From Eremophila alpestris peregrina (Eukaryota; Chordata; Aves; Passeriformes; Alaudidae), in assembly GCA_009792885.1 (NCBI GenBank), contig WMCF01000089.1:2779496-2843495 (forward strand): DNA of 64,000 bases, given 5' to 3'. Below, piece by piece: positions 39,471 to 50,400 of this stretch. Both the position numbers and the translations under genes were made by a program. Within the stretch, counting starts at the first letter, position 1; each line of letters opens with the position of its first letter. The notes beneath the pieces were generated by a model. It had not been told where the DNA came from. It ran no database searches and worked only from the letters and a program-made list of their open reading frames with translations.

Positions 39471-39504
39471 GGGGCAGCGGCCGCAGCCGAGGTGAGGCGG
39501 GCGC

Positions 39505-39516
39505 GGGGCCGGGGCG
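39505..39516 (+). other. Single GGGGCC unit in intron 1
   Basis: One GGGGCC (39505-39510) followed by GGGGCG, so there is no hexanucleotide array. It lies 14 bases after the first candidate donor and before the second, a position comparable to the human repeat between exons 1a and 1b. Confidence 0.8.
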
Positions 39517-39550
39517 GTCGGGGCGTGTTGGTGCCGGGGCCGGTGTCAGC

Positions 39551-39693
39551 GGCCCCTCTGCTTTGGGGGGACGGGAGCGGGACCGTCCCGCAGCTGCCTC
39601 CCCGCCGCCTCCCCGAGAGGTTCAGACCAGACCCGGGTGGTGCGACACGGGCCTGATCCGGGCCGGGAGAGCGGAGGTGCCGCAGCCGCCGAG
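39551..39693 (+). other. C9orf72 alternative non-coding exon 1, second donor (5' end unknown)
   Basis: A second donor, ccgcagccgccgag|gtgagg, ends an alternative first exon at 39693. It is nearly identical in sequence to the donor 202 bases upstream. The left boundary given is only nominal and the whole call is inference from donor quality and the human gene model. Confidence 0.4.
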
Positions 39694-39849
39694 GTGAGGC
39701 GTTTGGAGAGGCGGTGCTGCAGGCGAGCCTCTGGTCAGCCCACGGGTGCCAGGAGTCCGTGGGGGTGGCTGGCGCCGTGTCTTCCCTGAAAATCCTAAAG
39801 TCACGGTGTCAGATTGCCGAGTCAGACGTCCTTGGCTTCCCGAGACGGA

Positions 39850-40585
39850 GCCGGAGCGAAAAAGGTTTTACACTTTTGCTGTGAAGTATTAACTAAAAAA
39901 AGGAAAAAGAAGTTCAAATACAGAGCTGTGCCGAGCTAGAGCTGTGGTAGTGTGTGTTCCTGCTCCGTGTGTCCCGGGTGGGATTTCCCGCTGCTGTCAT
40001 GTGGGGTGCTGCAGGCAGAAAGGAGAGGAAAGTTGCCAGCTGTTCACGACATGTTTCTCTCATATTGAGTGGCTTCTAGCTGTTACAGTTTTCTGTCCTT
40101 GGTTGAGTTTGTTTGCAAACCTTTCTTATTTCATATCTTCCTGTGACTCTACCATAGCTTTTAGGGAAGATGGAACTTCCTGTTATCTTCTGCCGCCTCA
40201 TCAGAGTGGGGAAGCTGCAGAGTTGGTGCAGACTGCTAGAGAAAATGTTCAGGAATTGTGTCCTCACAAGATAAGAAAGTTATAAGTCAGTACGTTCTAT
40301 AGAATGCTGAGCACTTTTCTTGTTTCATACCACCCTGCGTGTGATGTAAAGGATATATTTATCATGTCAATTTTCATATACAAGCTGTATGTTGAGCAGG
40401 TTCATCATGCCTCTCTAGTGAGTAAAGGGCATTTGAGGTCTGACTAATGATTGTAAAGTATGCCACTTTGTTATGTGAAACGTACATATGCATATATACA
40501 AACTTCCTTCCTGAACGAAATCTACAATGAAGTCTTGGGTGAAGAAGTCAAGTTGCCTCTTGAAAGTGTCATTTGGAAAGAAAAG
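39850..40585. other. Intron 1 of C9orf72, left part
   Basis: AT-rich after the CpG island. Nothing recognisable apart from short chance frames. It is followed by a CR1 copy and then the exon 2 acceptor. Confidence 0.6.
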
Positions 40586-40857
40586 AATTGTGGAAAGGCT
40601 TTGGTTGGAAGGGACCTTAAAGATGATGTAGTCCCAACGCCCCCTGCTCTGGGAGGGGCATGCCATCCCCCTAAATCAAGTTGCTCAATGCTCCATCCAG
40701 CCTGGCCTTGAGCGTTTCCAGGGATTGGGCATCCACTTTTCTGGGCAGCTTGTTCCAGTGCATCTCCACTGTCACAGTAAAGAATTTCTTTCTAGCATCT
40801 AATCTAAATAGATTTCCTGTCTTGGTTTAAAGCAAGTCCTACCACTACCTGCCCATG
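40586..40857 (-). mobile_element. CR1 fragment in intron 1, minus strand
   Basis: Reverse complement of a CR1 3' portion: 'ttggttggaagggacctta', 'atgccatccccctaaatcaa', 'tccagcctggccttgagcg', 'gggcagcttgttccagtgc', 'gtaaagaatttctttctagc'. It ends less than 100 bases before the exon 2 acceptor. Confidence 0.93.
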
Positions 40858-40945
40858 TAAAAAGAAGATGAGGTAATTATGAAGGCTGTTCTGACTTTTT
40901 TTTCCCCTTCAAAAACTTTTTTTGTTTCGTTTTGGTTTTTTTTAG

Positions 40946-41431
40946 GTAATGTAAGCATTTCAGTTAGACAAGAGGGAGGAAACAGGCATGTCAGCTCTTT
41001 GCCCACCACCGTCTCCTGCAGTTGCTAAGACAGAGATCTCTCTGAATGGCGAGTCACCGTTGTTAGCTGCCACTTTTGCTTACTGGGACAATATTCTTGG
41101 CCCCCGAGTGAGGCATATCTGGGCTCCAAAGACAGAGCAGGTGCTTCTCAGCGACGGTGAAATAACTTTCCTTGCTAACCACACCCTGAACGGAGAAATA
41201 CTTCGGAATGCAGAAAGTGGTGCCATAGATGTGAAGTTCTTTGTTTTGGCTGAAAAAAGAGTAATCATTGTGTCATTAATCTTTGATGGGAACTGGAACG
41301 GAGACAGAAGCACATATGGACTATCAATTATACTACCACAAAGTGAACTTGGTTTCTACCTGCCACTTCACAGAGTGTGCGTGGATAGGCTAACACATAT
41401 TATAAGGAAAGGAAGGATATGGATGCACAAG
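40946..41431 (+). CDS. C9orf72: C9orf72 exon 2 (start codon; residues 1-148)
   Basis: Acceptor TTTTTTTTAG before 40946; coding starts at ATG 40988 and stops being coding at AAG|gtaagt. The 42-base leader is untranslated. The exon encodes most of the longin/uDENN part, including WDNILGPRVRHIW and FDGNWNGDRSTYGLSIILP. Residue 91 is Arg (aga at 41258) where I recall Gly in human. A downstream acceptor, TTTCAG ending at 40963, is an alternative left end. Confidence 0.95.
40949..40954 (+). promoter_or_regulatory. Minimal start-stop upstream ORF (ATGTAA)
   Basis: If exon 2 begins at 40946 after the strong polypyrimidine tract and TTTAG, the 5' leader contains ATG directly followed by TAA, 34 bases before the C9orf72 start. 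Such start-stop elements can hold back ribosomes. If the downstream acceptor at 40963 is used instead, the element is removed from the mRNA. Confidence 0.45.
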
Positions 41432-44400
41432 GTAAGTTTATTTTCATTACTTAAAATAATTGTTAGATTGTCTTTTTCAGAAGTAAAAATTGAGAGGCTG
41501 TGGCACCTGCTGTGTGGAGTCCAGAGACACAAACTCAGAAAAGGCTGGTCTCTGTACAGTTTTGAAGTTTAAAGGTTATCAAATTATTATGTCAGCAAAT
41601 TCAAGGCTGGGGTTTTTAGCCACAGGATTATCCTGGTGATATTATATAGCCTCTGCAGGACTGTGTTGTTGAAAGAGGTTTCCCGTACAGTTTTTCATCT
41701 CTCTGAATTTCATATAAATTGTTGATTTTAATTGTATTAATTTGTATATAAAAACTCGGTGTAATTGTAAATTTACTGTGTTTGAAATAATTGTTTTCCT
41801 TGTTGAGGTCCAGGATAGGGAACTGGTGCAATTAATCTTATCATTGCTTTTACAGGCTTATTTTTAAAAAAGAGGATGTTAACAAACAGTTTGTCTGGAC
41901 ATAAACTGTGTAGAACTAAAGGCAGATCTACAAAAGTACATATGCTTTAGTCCAAATATTTCTACTCCTGGAACTCAAAAAGGGAAACATGCTAAATTTT
42001 TCCTTAAGCATTGGAACTCTGATCTTTGAGTAAATCATGGATTTTTCCTTATTAAGGGAAATCTTTTATGTGTTTTTCTTGAAACTAAATAACAGTCTAA
42101 TGGTAAAAATTAAATTTTTGTCGTCTTCATGGAGTCCAGGCTGTCTTAAAGCAGTAGAGTGCACATCAGCTGTAATGTATATGGTGGCGCATATTTGTCT
42201 GGCATCTTCTGTTCTGAGACCTGTAGTCAACAGACTTCAGACTTAATCTTTGAGTGCTCTTTTCTGAACTAATTACAGAAATAACAAGCTGATAATTGTT
42301 TTTGCAATAGTGTTTCCTTTTTGCTATTGCCTGATGATGGCTGGTAGTGCTGTCTAAAATACTGGCTTTTCATACTTTCTGGGGTTTACTTTTTAGAGGA
42401 AGGATAGTACATAAAGTTCTTTCTCAATATAGTAGAAACACAAATATTTAATTCCTTATCTAGTCTTCTAAAACCCTGCTAGATGTTAGTGGTTTTGATG
42501 TAAGTGAATGCTGTCTCATGTTCCTGATGACATTGCTTCTTTCGTTTAGTGTCCTCTGCACTGATTTCTAGTGTGTGCTCAAATAAGAATTATCTATCAC
42601 TTTTAGCTACATTTTCTCAGTTTTTAGATATTGCTCCATATCAGAAGTAAGCTTCAAGCAGCATCAAGAATGACAAGAAATATTTTTCTTTAAGCAGGTA
42701 GGTCAGTTGAATTAGCTGAGACAGTGATGCATTCTGAATTCTGAAATAGACATTTATTATCTTTTTTTTGAGGGAGAGCACAGATCCCTCCATAAATCTG
42801 CAGTTCTTCAGTCCTTTTTAGGAAAGAGAAAACTGCTGGAAAATGTAGATTAAAATTTAGGCATGAGTTGTAGAATAATCATAATAATTGTAACAACTTA
42901 AAACTGCTTCATTCTGTATTTCACATTTTGAGGCAGTTTAGCAGATACGCTTACGTGCAGCAAATAAAAACAATTTTCAAGTCCTATCTGAAAGGTGTTG
43001 TATATCTGTTCTGGATGTTCTAAGAGTTGTGAATATTAGCTCTCATTAGTTCCGTGTAGTGTAGTGCCAGACAAGTCCATCTAGACTGGAGATGAGAAGA
43101 AGCCTTCTGAACCTGAAAATTAGGTGAAACATGGAGCAGTGTTCAGACTGGCAAAGAAAGACAAGCAGCTCTGAGCAAGTCATCAACATGGGATTAGAGA
43201 CCCCTTTCACCTACTCCAATTTATGCTCTGTGTGTTTGTCTAATAATTTTGCACAGTTATATTTCTGAAAAGAAGTTATATTCTTACAACATTTGTTTAG
43301 CCTTATCTTCAAGAAGACTGAAGTTTTTTTAAAATGATTGTCAAGGATGTCTTCCTTCTCTGGCTGAATGGTGGAGATGCCCTGAAGGAATCTGCCTTGT
43401 TCCAGTATTGTTTTTCATTGATGCTTCTTTTGGATGGTTAGAAAAAATTTCTTGCTGTTTAAGGGCAAACTACTCTAGCTTACTCCCTATTCATCTGCTC
43501 AAAAAAATCTCTTTTAAGCTCCTTTCACACTTGAAGTTGATTAACTCTGAGTAGGTCAGTTGCAGGAAACTAATGAGTAACCAATAAAAATGCAATAACC
43601 TGTCAGCATCTAGCAAAAGTTATCATTAGTTCTCCCAGCGTCTGCTATTCTGTGCAGCTTGTGTTGATGCTCCAGTGATTAACGCCAAATTGTCTTTGTG
43701 AATAATAACTTCATTCTCTTGTAAGTTCATTTGAAATGCAGTTTGCTATTCAGCTGCTGACAAGTCTGTTTTCAGAGCTTTAGTCAGCCTCTTGTACAGT
43801 GTGTTTTGTGTACTTTGAGGTTTCAAGTCTCCTGTACTTGGTTATAAAGCAATGTTCTGAAGACTTGTAAGTGCCTCAAGAGGCAGGGAAAAAAAAGTCT
43901 TTTGTTTCCCACTCTCCCCAGTCAAATGATTTTTCTCATTCTGAAGATCTTATTTTCCTCTTGTTGCATCAGGAATCCTCAATCTATACTCTATCCATTT
44001 GAAAATAAAAATTCATACATAAAGTGGAATTCTACACCATAATCTGATCATGTGGCATTTTCTTGATCTGTAAAGAAGAAAATGTTTTGACATTGTCATC
44101 AAAGCCTTCCTTTCCTGCCCAGACGTGGGAGATGTGCAGTGGAGGGCAGAGCAGGGAGTGTTGATCCATGTTGCATGACATCATTTCCTCCTAAAATCAA
44201 CTCTGCAAAAGAAAAAAGGCTTGAACATCAAAATTTGAATCTAAGCATGACTCTGCAGGGAAGAAGCTGAACTGAGTGACTGTTGTGTGCATGCATACAT
44301 GAACAAATGCCAGAGTGTTTACATTTAACTGCTTCTCTTGCTCAGGAGAGGCAAGAACATTTCCAGAAGATTGTCTTGGAAGGCACAGAAAGAATGGAGG

Positions 44401-47400
44401 ATCAGGTAAGGGCCATCTAGTGGATGCATATGGCACACCATTGCAAAACCATTTGACTGTAGAAGTTGGTGTTACTTCTTACTTTTGGGATCCAGGAGGA
44501 GGATGCACTGGTCTGGCAAATAATGTGACATGCACAGTGGGCAAAGGTTCTGAAGATAGGATGATGGGAGCTGTGATCAAATTAAAGGAAAATATATTTC
44601 ATCACTTTAGGGATAAAGCAGAAATCTGTGAAGAATATTACCTTTCAGAAAAGAAACTCAGTAAGTTGATCTTGAAGCTCTGTAAAGGTAGCAGCTTCCA
44701 TAGAGTCATGCCAGCCTCCTGTCAAGGTTGTTTTTCCATTAGGTTAGGTCACCTTTTAGAATTACAGAGACATACAGAGTCTGTCATGTTGTAATGTGCT
44801 TGGAAGCTTAATGGATGAGACTATGAAAAGAATTTGGTTTCTGAAACGCTGAATGTGAGATTGTGGCTTCATTTTCTTGTGATAGATAAGTCAGGAAAGT
44901 ATTTTTGCATGTTAGTAAGCAATATGCCTGGTTTAGGTTTCCAGTCATTGTTAAAACATCAGACTTATTTTACTGAAGGTAAAATGCTTCACAGTTATTG
45001 CACATAACTTAGTATGATCAAATTATCTCACATCAAATACTTGTTGTCTAGACCAGTCAAAACTGATGCTGAAAATTAGCTTAAAACCCAGAAATACATT
45101 TTAGGTATGATGTTAAGAAGCCAAATACATGTTTCTAGTTGATCATTCTTGAAGAGCAAATCCCAAGAAGTCTATGCATCGACTTCTGCTCATTCTACCC
45201 TTTCAAGCAATAGGAAGTTAGGATGTTTTGCATGTAGTACTGCAAGTTAATGTTAGTAATAACTTCTAATACTACCCAATGTGATTTTACTTCAAACATC
45301 TTATTTATTGTGTAGGGTCAGAGCATCATTCCAATGCTGACAGGGGAAGTTATTCCTGTAATGGAACTCCTTTCATCTATGAAATCACACAGTGTTCCAG
45401 AAGAAATAGATGTAAGTTCTTATTTTATTTGTATTCTGAATTTTTAAAAAGTGACTTTCTCCCTCTGGGTAAAACATAGCTTTTGGGCCTTTACTTTGGT
45501 ACTCACTTTGCCAGAGAAAATGCCTGTTTTCCTAAATTCTTTTATACTTCTGTTGCTTCACATCAGGTTCTCCTAAGTGGTGTAAGGAATTACAGTATTT
45601 TTTTGTGGTCGTCACTTGGCAAAATTGACTGCATAAGATGATGTCATTGAGTGGACAGGCAGTTTGATGCAAACCAAGATGAATGGGCAGATTAGTGTAT
45701 TTGATGTTGAAACCTGTTTCAGCTCTTTATAGTGTTCTCATGGAAGAAGCAGAAGTGATATGACATGCACTAATTTAAAGTATTCTGGACACTTTTTACA
45801 GAAAAAAAACACCACTAGGAGGACCCTGACTTGTGGCTGGTGAAGAATTAATAATCAATTAATCTCTCATTTTCAAAATGCTTTGTCTGAAGTCAGGTCT
45901 TTTTAAGATTATGCTTTTTGGGGAAGCCTTGCAACCTTACTTAAATAGTTTCCAAACAGTTCCCTTCTGTCAAAGCAAAAATCAATTAACTAGAAGGTGA
46001 TCAAATTCTTGTCTAACTTTTGTTTATATTTACTTGCATTTCAGATAAGTGACACAGTGCTAAATGATGATGACATTGGGGATAGTTGCCATGAAGGCTT
46101 TCTCCTCAAGTATGAAATTCAGTTTTGATTTATGCTGTTATAAAATTATTTAAGCTTGTGTATACATCTACATGTATCTATCTGCATGTGCATGTGAACA
46201 TGGATTGGAATAAATTTCTTTATAGGAGGGGGAACAATTACACGTATTTGGCTGTTTGAAATTTTTATCAATAAAATGTTATAAATGTTTCTGTCATTTT
46301 AGAAGAATGGTTCCGGGCTAATAGCTGCATCTCTGTAGACTCTGTTCTCACAGGATCATCTGTGTGATAATAGAATTCCTATCAAATACACATTTTTGCT
46401 TTTATACCTATGTTTAATTTTATATGATTGCAAGTCAAAGTCTTGCATTTTTTGAAATAGCAAAAAGCCTGGGTTGTGCATAGACTCTAAATAAGAGTCA
46501 TTAATGGTATGGCATATAGCATGCTTATTGTTGAGTTGTGTATTTCTCTTTTTCTCCTGTTTTTGATTTTTAAGTGGTAATAGTTGAACTTGAGAGCAGT
46601 TTGGTTTCTTCCTACAAGATAGTGTATTTAATAGGTTTTAATTTATGTTCTGTCACCTTTCATTGTACCTCCTGCATAACTGCATTCATATATGTAGTGC
46701 TTGGTGACATCTGTTTATACACCATCACATGTGCTTCCTGAAGAAACTTTAGAACTTTTGAATTTCAGCAGTAACCTACGCTGCTGTTTAAAGTCCTATG
46801 GTTATGAGTGTGTAGGCTGTATTTATACTTGAAGCACTTTTTTCTTCTTGTGAAGGTGATAATTGTTTCATTTGAAAAATCTGATTAAATGTATTAACCT
46901 ATGTCTGTTTTTACTTGCAGTGCCATTAGCTCACACCTGCAGACTTGTGGTTGTTCTGTAGTCGTAGGGAGCAGTGCAGAAAAAGTTAATAAGGTAATAT
47001 ACTTTCTACTGAACTGAACTTAAGTGCTGATTATTAGGAGTGTTACTTGGAACAAAGTTAATCTGTAAACATACTTGAGGCTGAAGAAGGAAGGAGTACT
47101 GTTTGGCTATTTTCAGCTGACTGGTCTAGCAGAAGATAATTGTTCCAGAAAACTGCCTTTCAGTTGTATTCTGACAGCCATAAGAAAACCAATGTATTTA
47201 ACTGATACAGTACATAAATGAGCAGTAAATGAGTCTGAGCTTTTAAAATTTTTAGCACAAATCAAAGAGATTTTTTACACAAATCAAAGAGACCTGACTG
47301 GCTTACCCATTTCAGCTATTTCATAGAATCACAGAATGATCAAAGTTGGTAAAGACCTTTAAGGTCATCCAGTCCAACCGTCCACCTGGCATTGCCACTA

Positions 47401-50400
47401 TAACCCTTAAACCACTCAACCACATCACCCAGCATGAGACCCAGATGCTTTTAAACATCTCCAGGTATGGGGACTCCACAACCTCCCTGGGCAACCTATT
47501 CCAGTGCCTGACAGCTAACAGCAAAAAAAATATTTAATAATAACTAATCTGAATCTCCCTTGTCTCACTTTAAGATCATTTCCTCTTGTCCTCTCACTGC
47601 AGGCATGGCAGGAGAGACAGGTCCTCACCTCACTGCACCCTCCTTTCAGGGGGTTGTGGAGAGTGATGAAGTCACCTGAGCCTTCTCTTTTCAAGGCTAA
47701 AAAGCCATTCCTCTTAAGACATGTTTTCTAGTCTTTTCATGACTTTCTTTGTCACCCTTGTCTGGACACACTCCAGCACTTCTGTGTCCTTTTTAAAGTG
47801 AGAGGCCCAGAAGTAAAGACAGGATTTGAGCTGTGGCCTCACGAGAACCAGGTACAAGGGGACAATCACTGCCCTGCTCCTGCTGGCCACAGTATTGCTG
47901 ATACAGGTCAGGATGTCATTGGCCTTCTTGGCTACCTGGGCACACCACTGGCTCATTTAAAGCTGGCTGTCAACCAGCACCCCCAGGTCCCTTTCTCCTG
48001 AACAGCTCTCAAGCCACTCTGCCCACATCCTGTAGTGCTGCATGGTGTTGTTGTAATCCAAGGGCAGAACCCAGCACTTGGCCTTGTTGCACCTCATGCA
48101 GTTTGTGCTTGGCCCATTGATCAAGTCTGTCGAGGTCTCTCTGCAGAGCCTTCCTACCTTTGAGCAGATCAACACTCCTGCCCAGCTTGGTGTCATCTGC
48201 AAACTGACTGAGGGTGCTCTCAATCCCCACATCCAGATCATCAGTAAAGATGTTGAACAGGACCAAGGCCAGAACTGAGCCCTGGGGAGCACTGGTAGTG
48301 GTGAGTATACAGGCAATACCCATGTCATTGGATATTGTCTGTATGCTCTTAAACAATTAGTGTCTCCATAATTTCTTCTGCACTGGGCAGTGAACATACT
48401 TCTGTATCATGAGCTGCTTGTGTTTTGTGGAACCTGTGTCTGTTTCTTCAATGTGAAATAAAATATGATGATTAGTGTGCCTCCTGAATATATTATACAT
48501 TACTTGTAGACTAGTCATACTATATATTATGTATATTATAATATAGAGGGCTTCTTAATGAAATATATAAGTGGTTTTTTTTAATTTAAAGGTACTTTTA
48601 GTAAACCTGTTTTTTAAAAATAAACAGTTCATTATGTTTTATAAAAATTGAGGCAGAGGGAATGCATTGTTTTATGTGTATTACCAGAAGTGATAGAGAA
48701 CCTCTGATCAAGTCAACAGTAAATGCGGATGCCCACAAGCAACGCAGAGAAAAGAAAATTCTCATATCTAAGCTGAAATTACAGCTAACCATAGTTAATA
48801 TTTATTGTTTCAGATATTTAAGATTTACACGCATTTAAGTTACTGGAAATGTTATATGCTGAAGAGAAATGTTATATATGTACACATGTATGATATATAT
48901 GATACAAGAGGAAATGTTAGAAGGTTAAGTAGTTATAGAAAACTTACAGATTGTTAAATAGTTAATGAAAAGGATTTAGTGTCTAAATGGTTGTGAATAT
49001 GTAAAATAATATATTGATAAACTAGACAGTATAGGAAAAACTGTAAAAGAATTTGAGCCTCCAGATCCATCCAGGGTAAATCTTAGAAATTAATTCTACG
49101 CATGTTCCTATCAGCAGCATGCTCCTTGTGTCATGGTACAACTCTTCTGAAGTAACTGCTTTCTTAATAGCATATTTTGGCTTGCTTCAAAGTAGAAAAA
49201 AACACTTGTGGCATATTGTGACAAAAAGCATCAATCAGAAATTACGTTGTCATTGTTTTAGGTACTGTAGAAACATGCTGTGCAAGGACAGAGCCTTTTC
49301 CAATATCTTACAGATGCAGATAGGACACCACAAGTTGAGACTGAAAGATGAGCAGAATGGAATATGTGTTGTATTTGGAGTGATTGCTGGTAGCTGTTTC
49401 AGCCCAGAAGTTTGAAGATGGGTGATGAAGTACCTGTGTCCATTATAGTAGAGAGTTTAGGGAAATTATTGAGGAAGTAAGCAAGGATGCATACTTACAA
49501 AATTGACTGTGCCTGATTTGAGACAATAACTGCTATTTCAATATGAAGTAAATAAAATAAAAGGCCTAAAAGGCTAAGAAATCACAGTAACTCATGTTTA
49601 TTAAAAGAAAGATGTAGAAGACAAAAGTGATTTGTTCTGCATTATTGGGTAAAAAGCAAACTTGGTTGCAAAAATGTTTTGAGTTTTTTCATCATTTGAC
49701 AAGAAGTTGGAGTAGTATGGCTTATAGCACCAGTAAGTAAATATAAGTAAAAGTAAGCATGTCACTGTTCTGTGGTGTTTTATAAAGTTTTGGCTTTTCT
49801 AATAAGCATGGTGAACTCTTTTGCTCATAGTTTGAAATGCCTGATACAGTCTAGTCAGACTTACCTCCTTGCATTTTCATGTTTTTCAAAACTGTTCTTT
49901 TTAATGCAGATTGTGAGAACGTTGTGCCTGTTTCTCACACCCTCTGAGCGGAAGTGTTCCAGACTCTGTAGAAGTGAGTCGTCTTTCAAATATGAGTCAG
50001 GACTTTTTGTTCAAGGCTTACTCAAAGTAAGTATGCTTAGGAAAGTTCTGCTCTTCTGTAGTTTAAGACCATTCTTCAATGTATGTTTTTGCATATGATA
50101 TGCACACACATACATTCACACTCAAAAAAATTGTGTCATCTTCCTTTGATGTAATTTCTTCTGGCACTGTAACTTTCCTTGTAATTATCTTCATGTTCAA
50201 ATTCCAAACCAGTCTTTTCTATGACACATCTGTTTCTTGAGGATTGTTCAGGATTGTTCCTGTACTTTGAGGTACAATAATGGTATGCTTTTGTCTGCTT
50301 GGGGCTAGAATTCCAAAAGGCATTAAAGTTTTTGTATTTTAACAAAATCAAGGAAGAACAGTCTCATCAGGCCTGGAGTTTCCAAGTATTTCAAACAGTC

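Larger units (their letters stand above)
39421..39491 (+). other. C9orf72 non-coding exon 1, first donor (5' end unknown)
   Basis: The donor ccgcagccgag|gtgagg places an exon end at 39491. I infer a non-coding first exon here because the island precedes the coding exon by about 1.5 kb and human C9orf72 has alternative non-coding first exons. The left boundary is only nominal. Confidence 0.5.
39240..39850 (+). promoter_or_regulatory. C9orf72 CpG-island promoter
   Basis: A sharp switch from AT-rich desert to very GC- and CpG-rich sequence about 1.1-1.7 kb before the C9orf72 start codon. It contains several GGGCGG-type boxes and two sites matching the NRF1 palindrome. No TATA box is visible, as expected for a housekeeping CpG-island promoter. 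The exact transcription start cannot be read from the sequence. A 175-codon open frame (39170-39697) crosses it, but frames of that size are expected in GC-rich DNA because stop codons are scarce, so I do not call it. Confidence 0.85.
46994..49909. other. Intron 6 of C9orf72
   Basis: About 2.9 kb, bounded by gtaata and atgcag. It holds a 14-base direct repeat (47253-47293 area), the 1-kb CR1 listed separately and AT-rich palindromic stretches at about 48490-48545 and 48855-48905. Confidence 0.85.

Noticed and set aside
39170..39697. 175-codon open frame across the CpG island
   Set aside because: Pro/Arg/Gly-rich frame caused by the scarcity of stop codons in GC-rich DNA; it overlaps the promoter and the minisatellite and has no known domain.
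41432..41572. Extension of exon 2 to give a 194-residue protein
   Set aside because: The consensus donor gtaagt at 41432 and the perfect phase join with exon 3 show this part is intron.
44315..44794. 159-codon open frame over C9orf72 exon 3
   Set aside because: It is in a different phase from the real exon and continues into the intron; no family resemblance.
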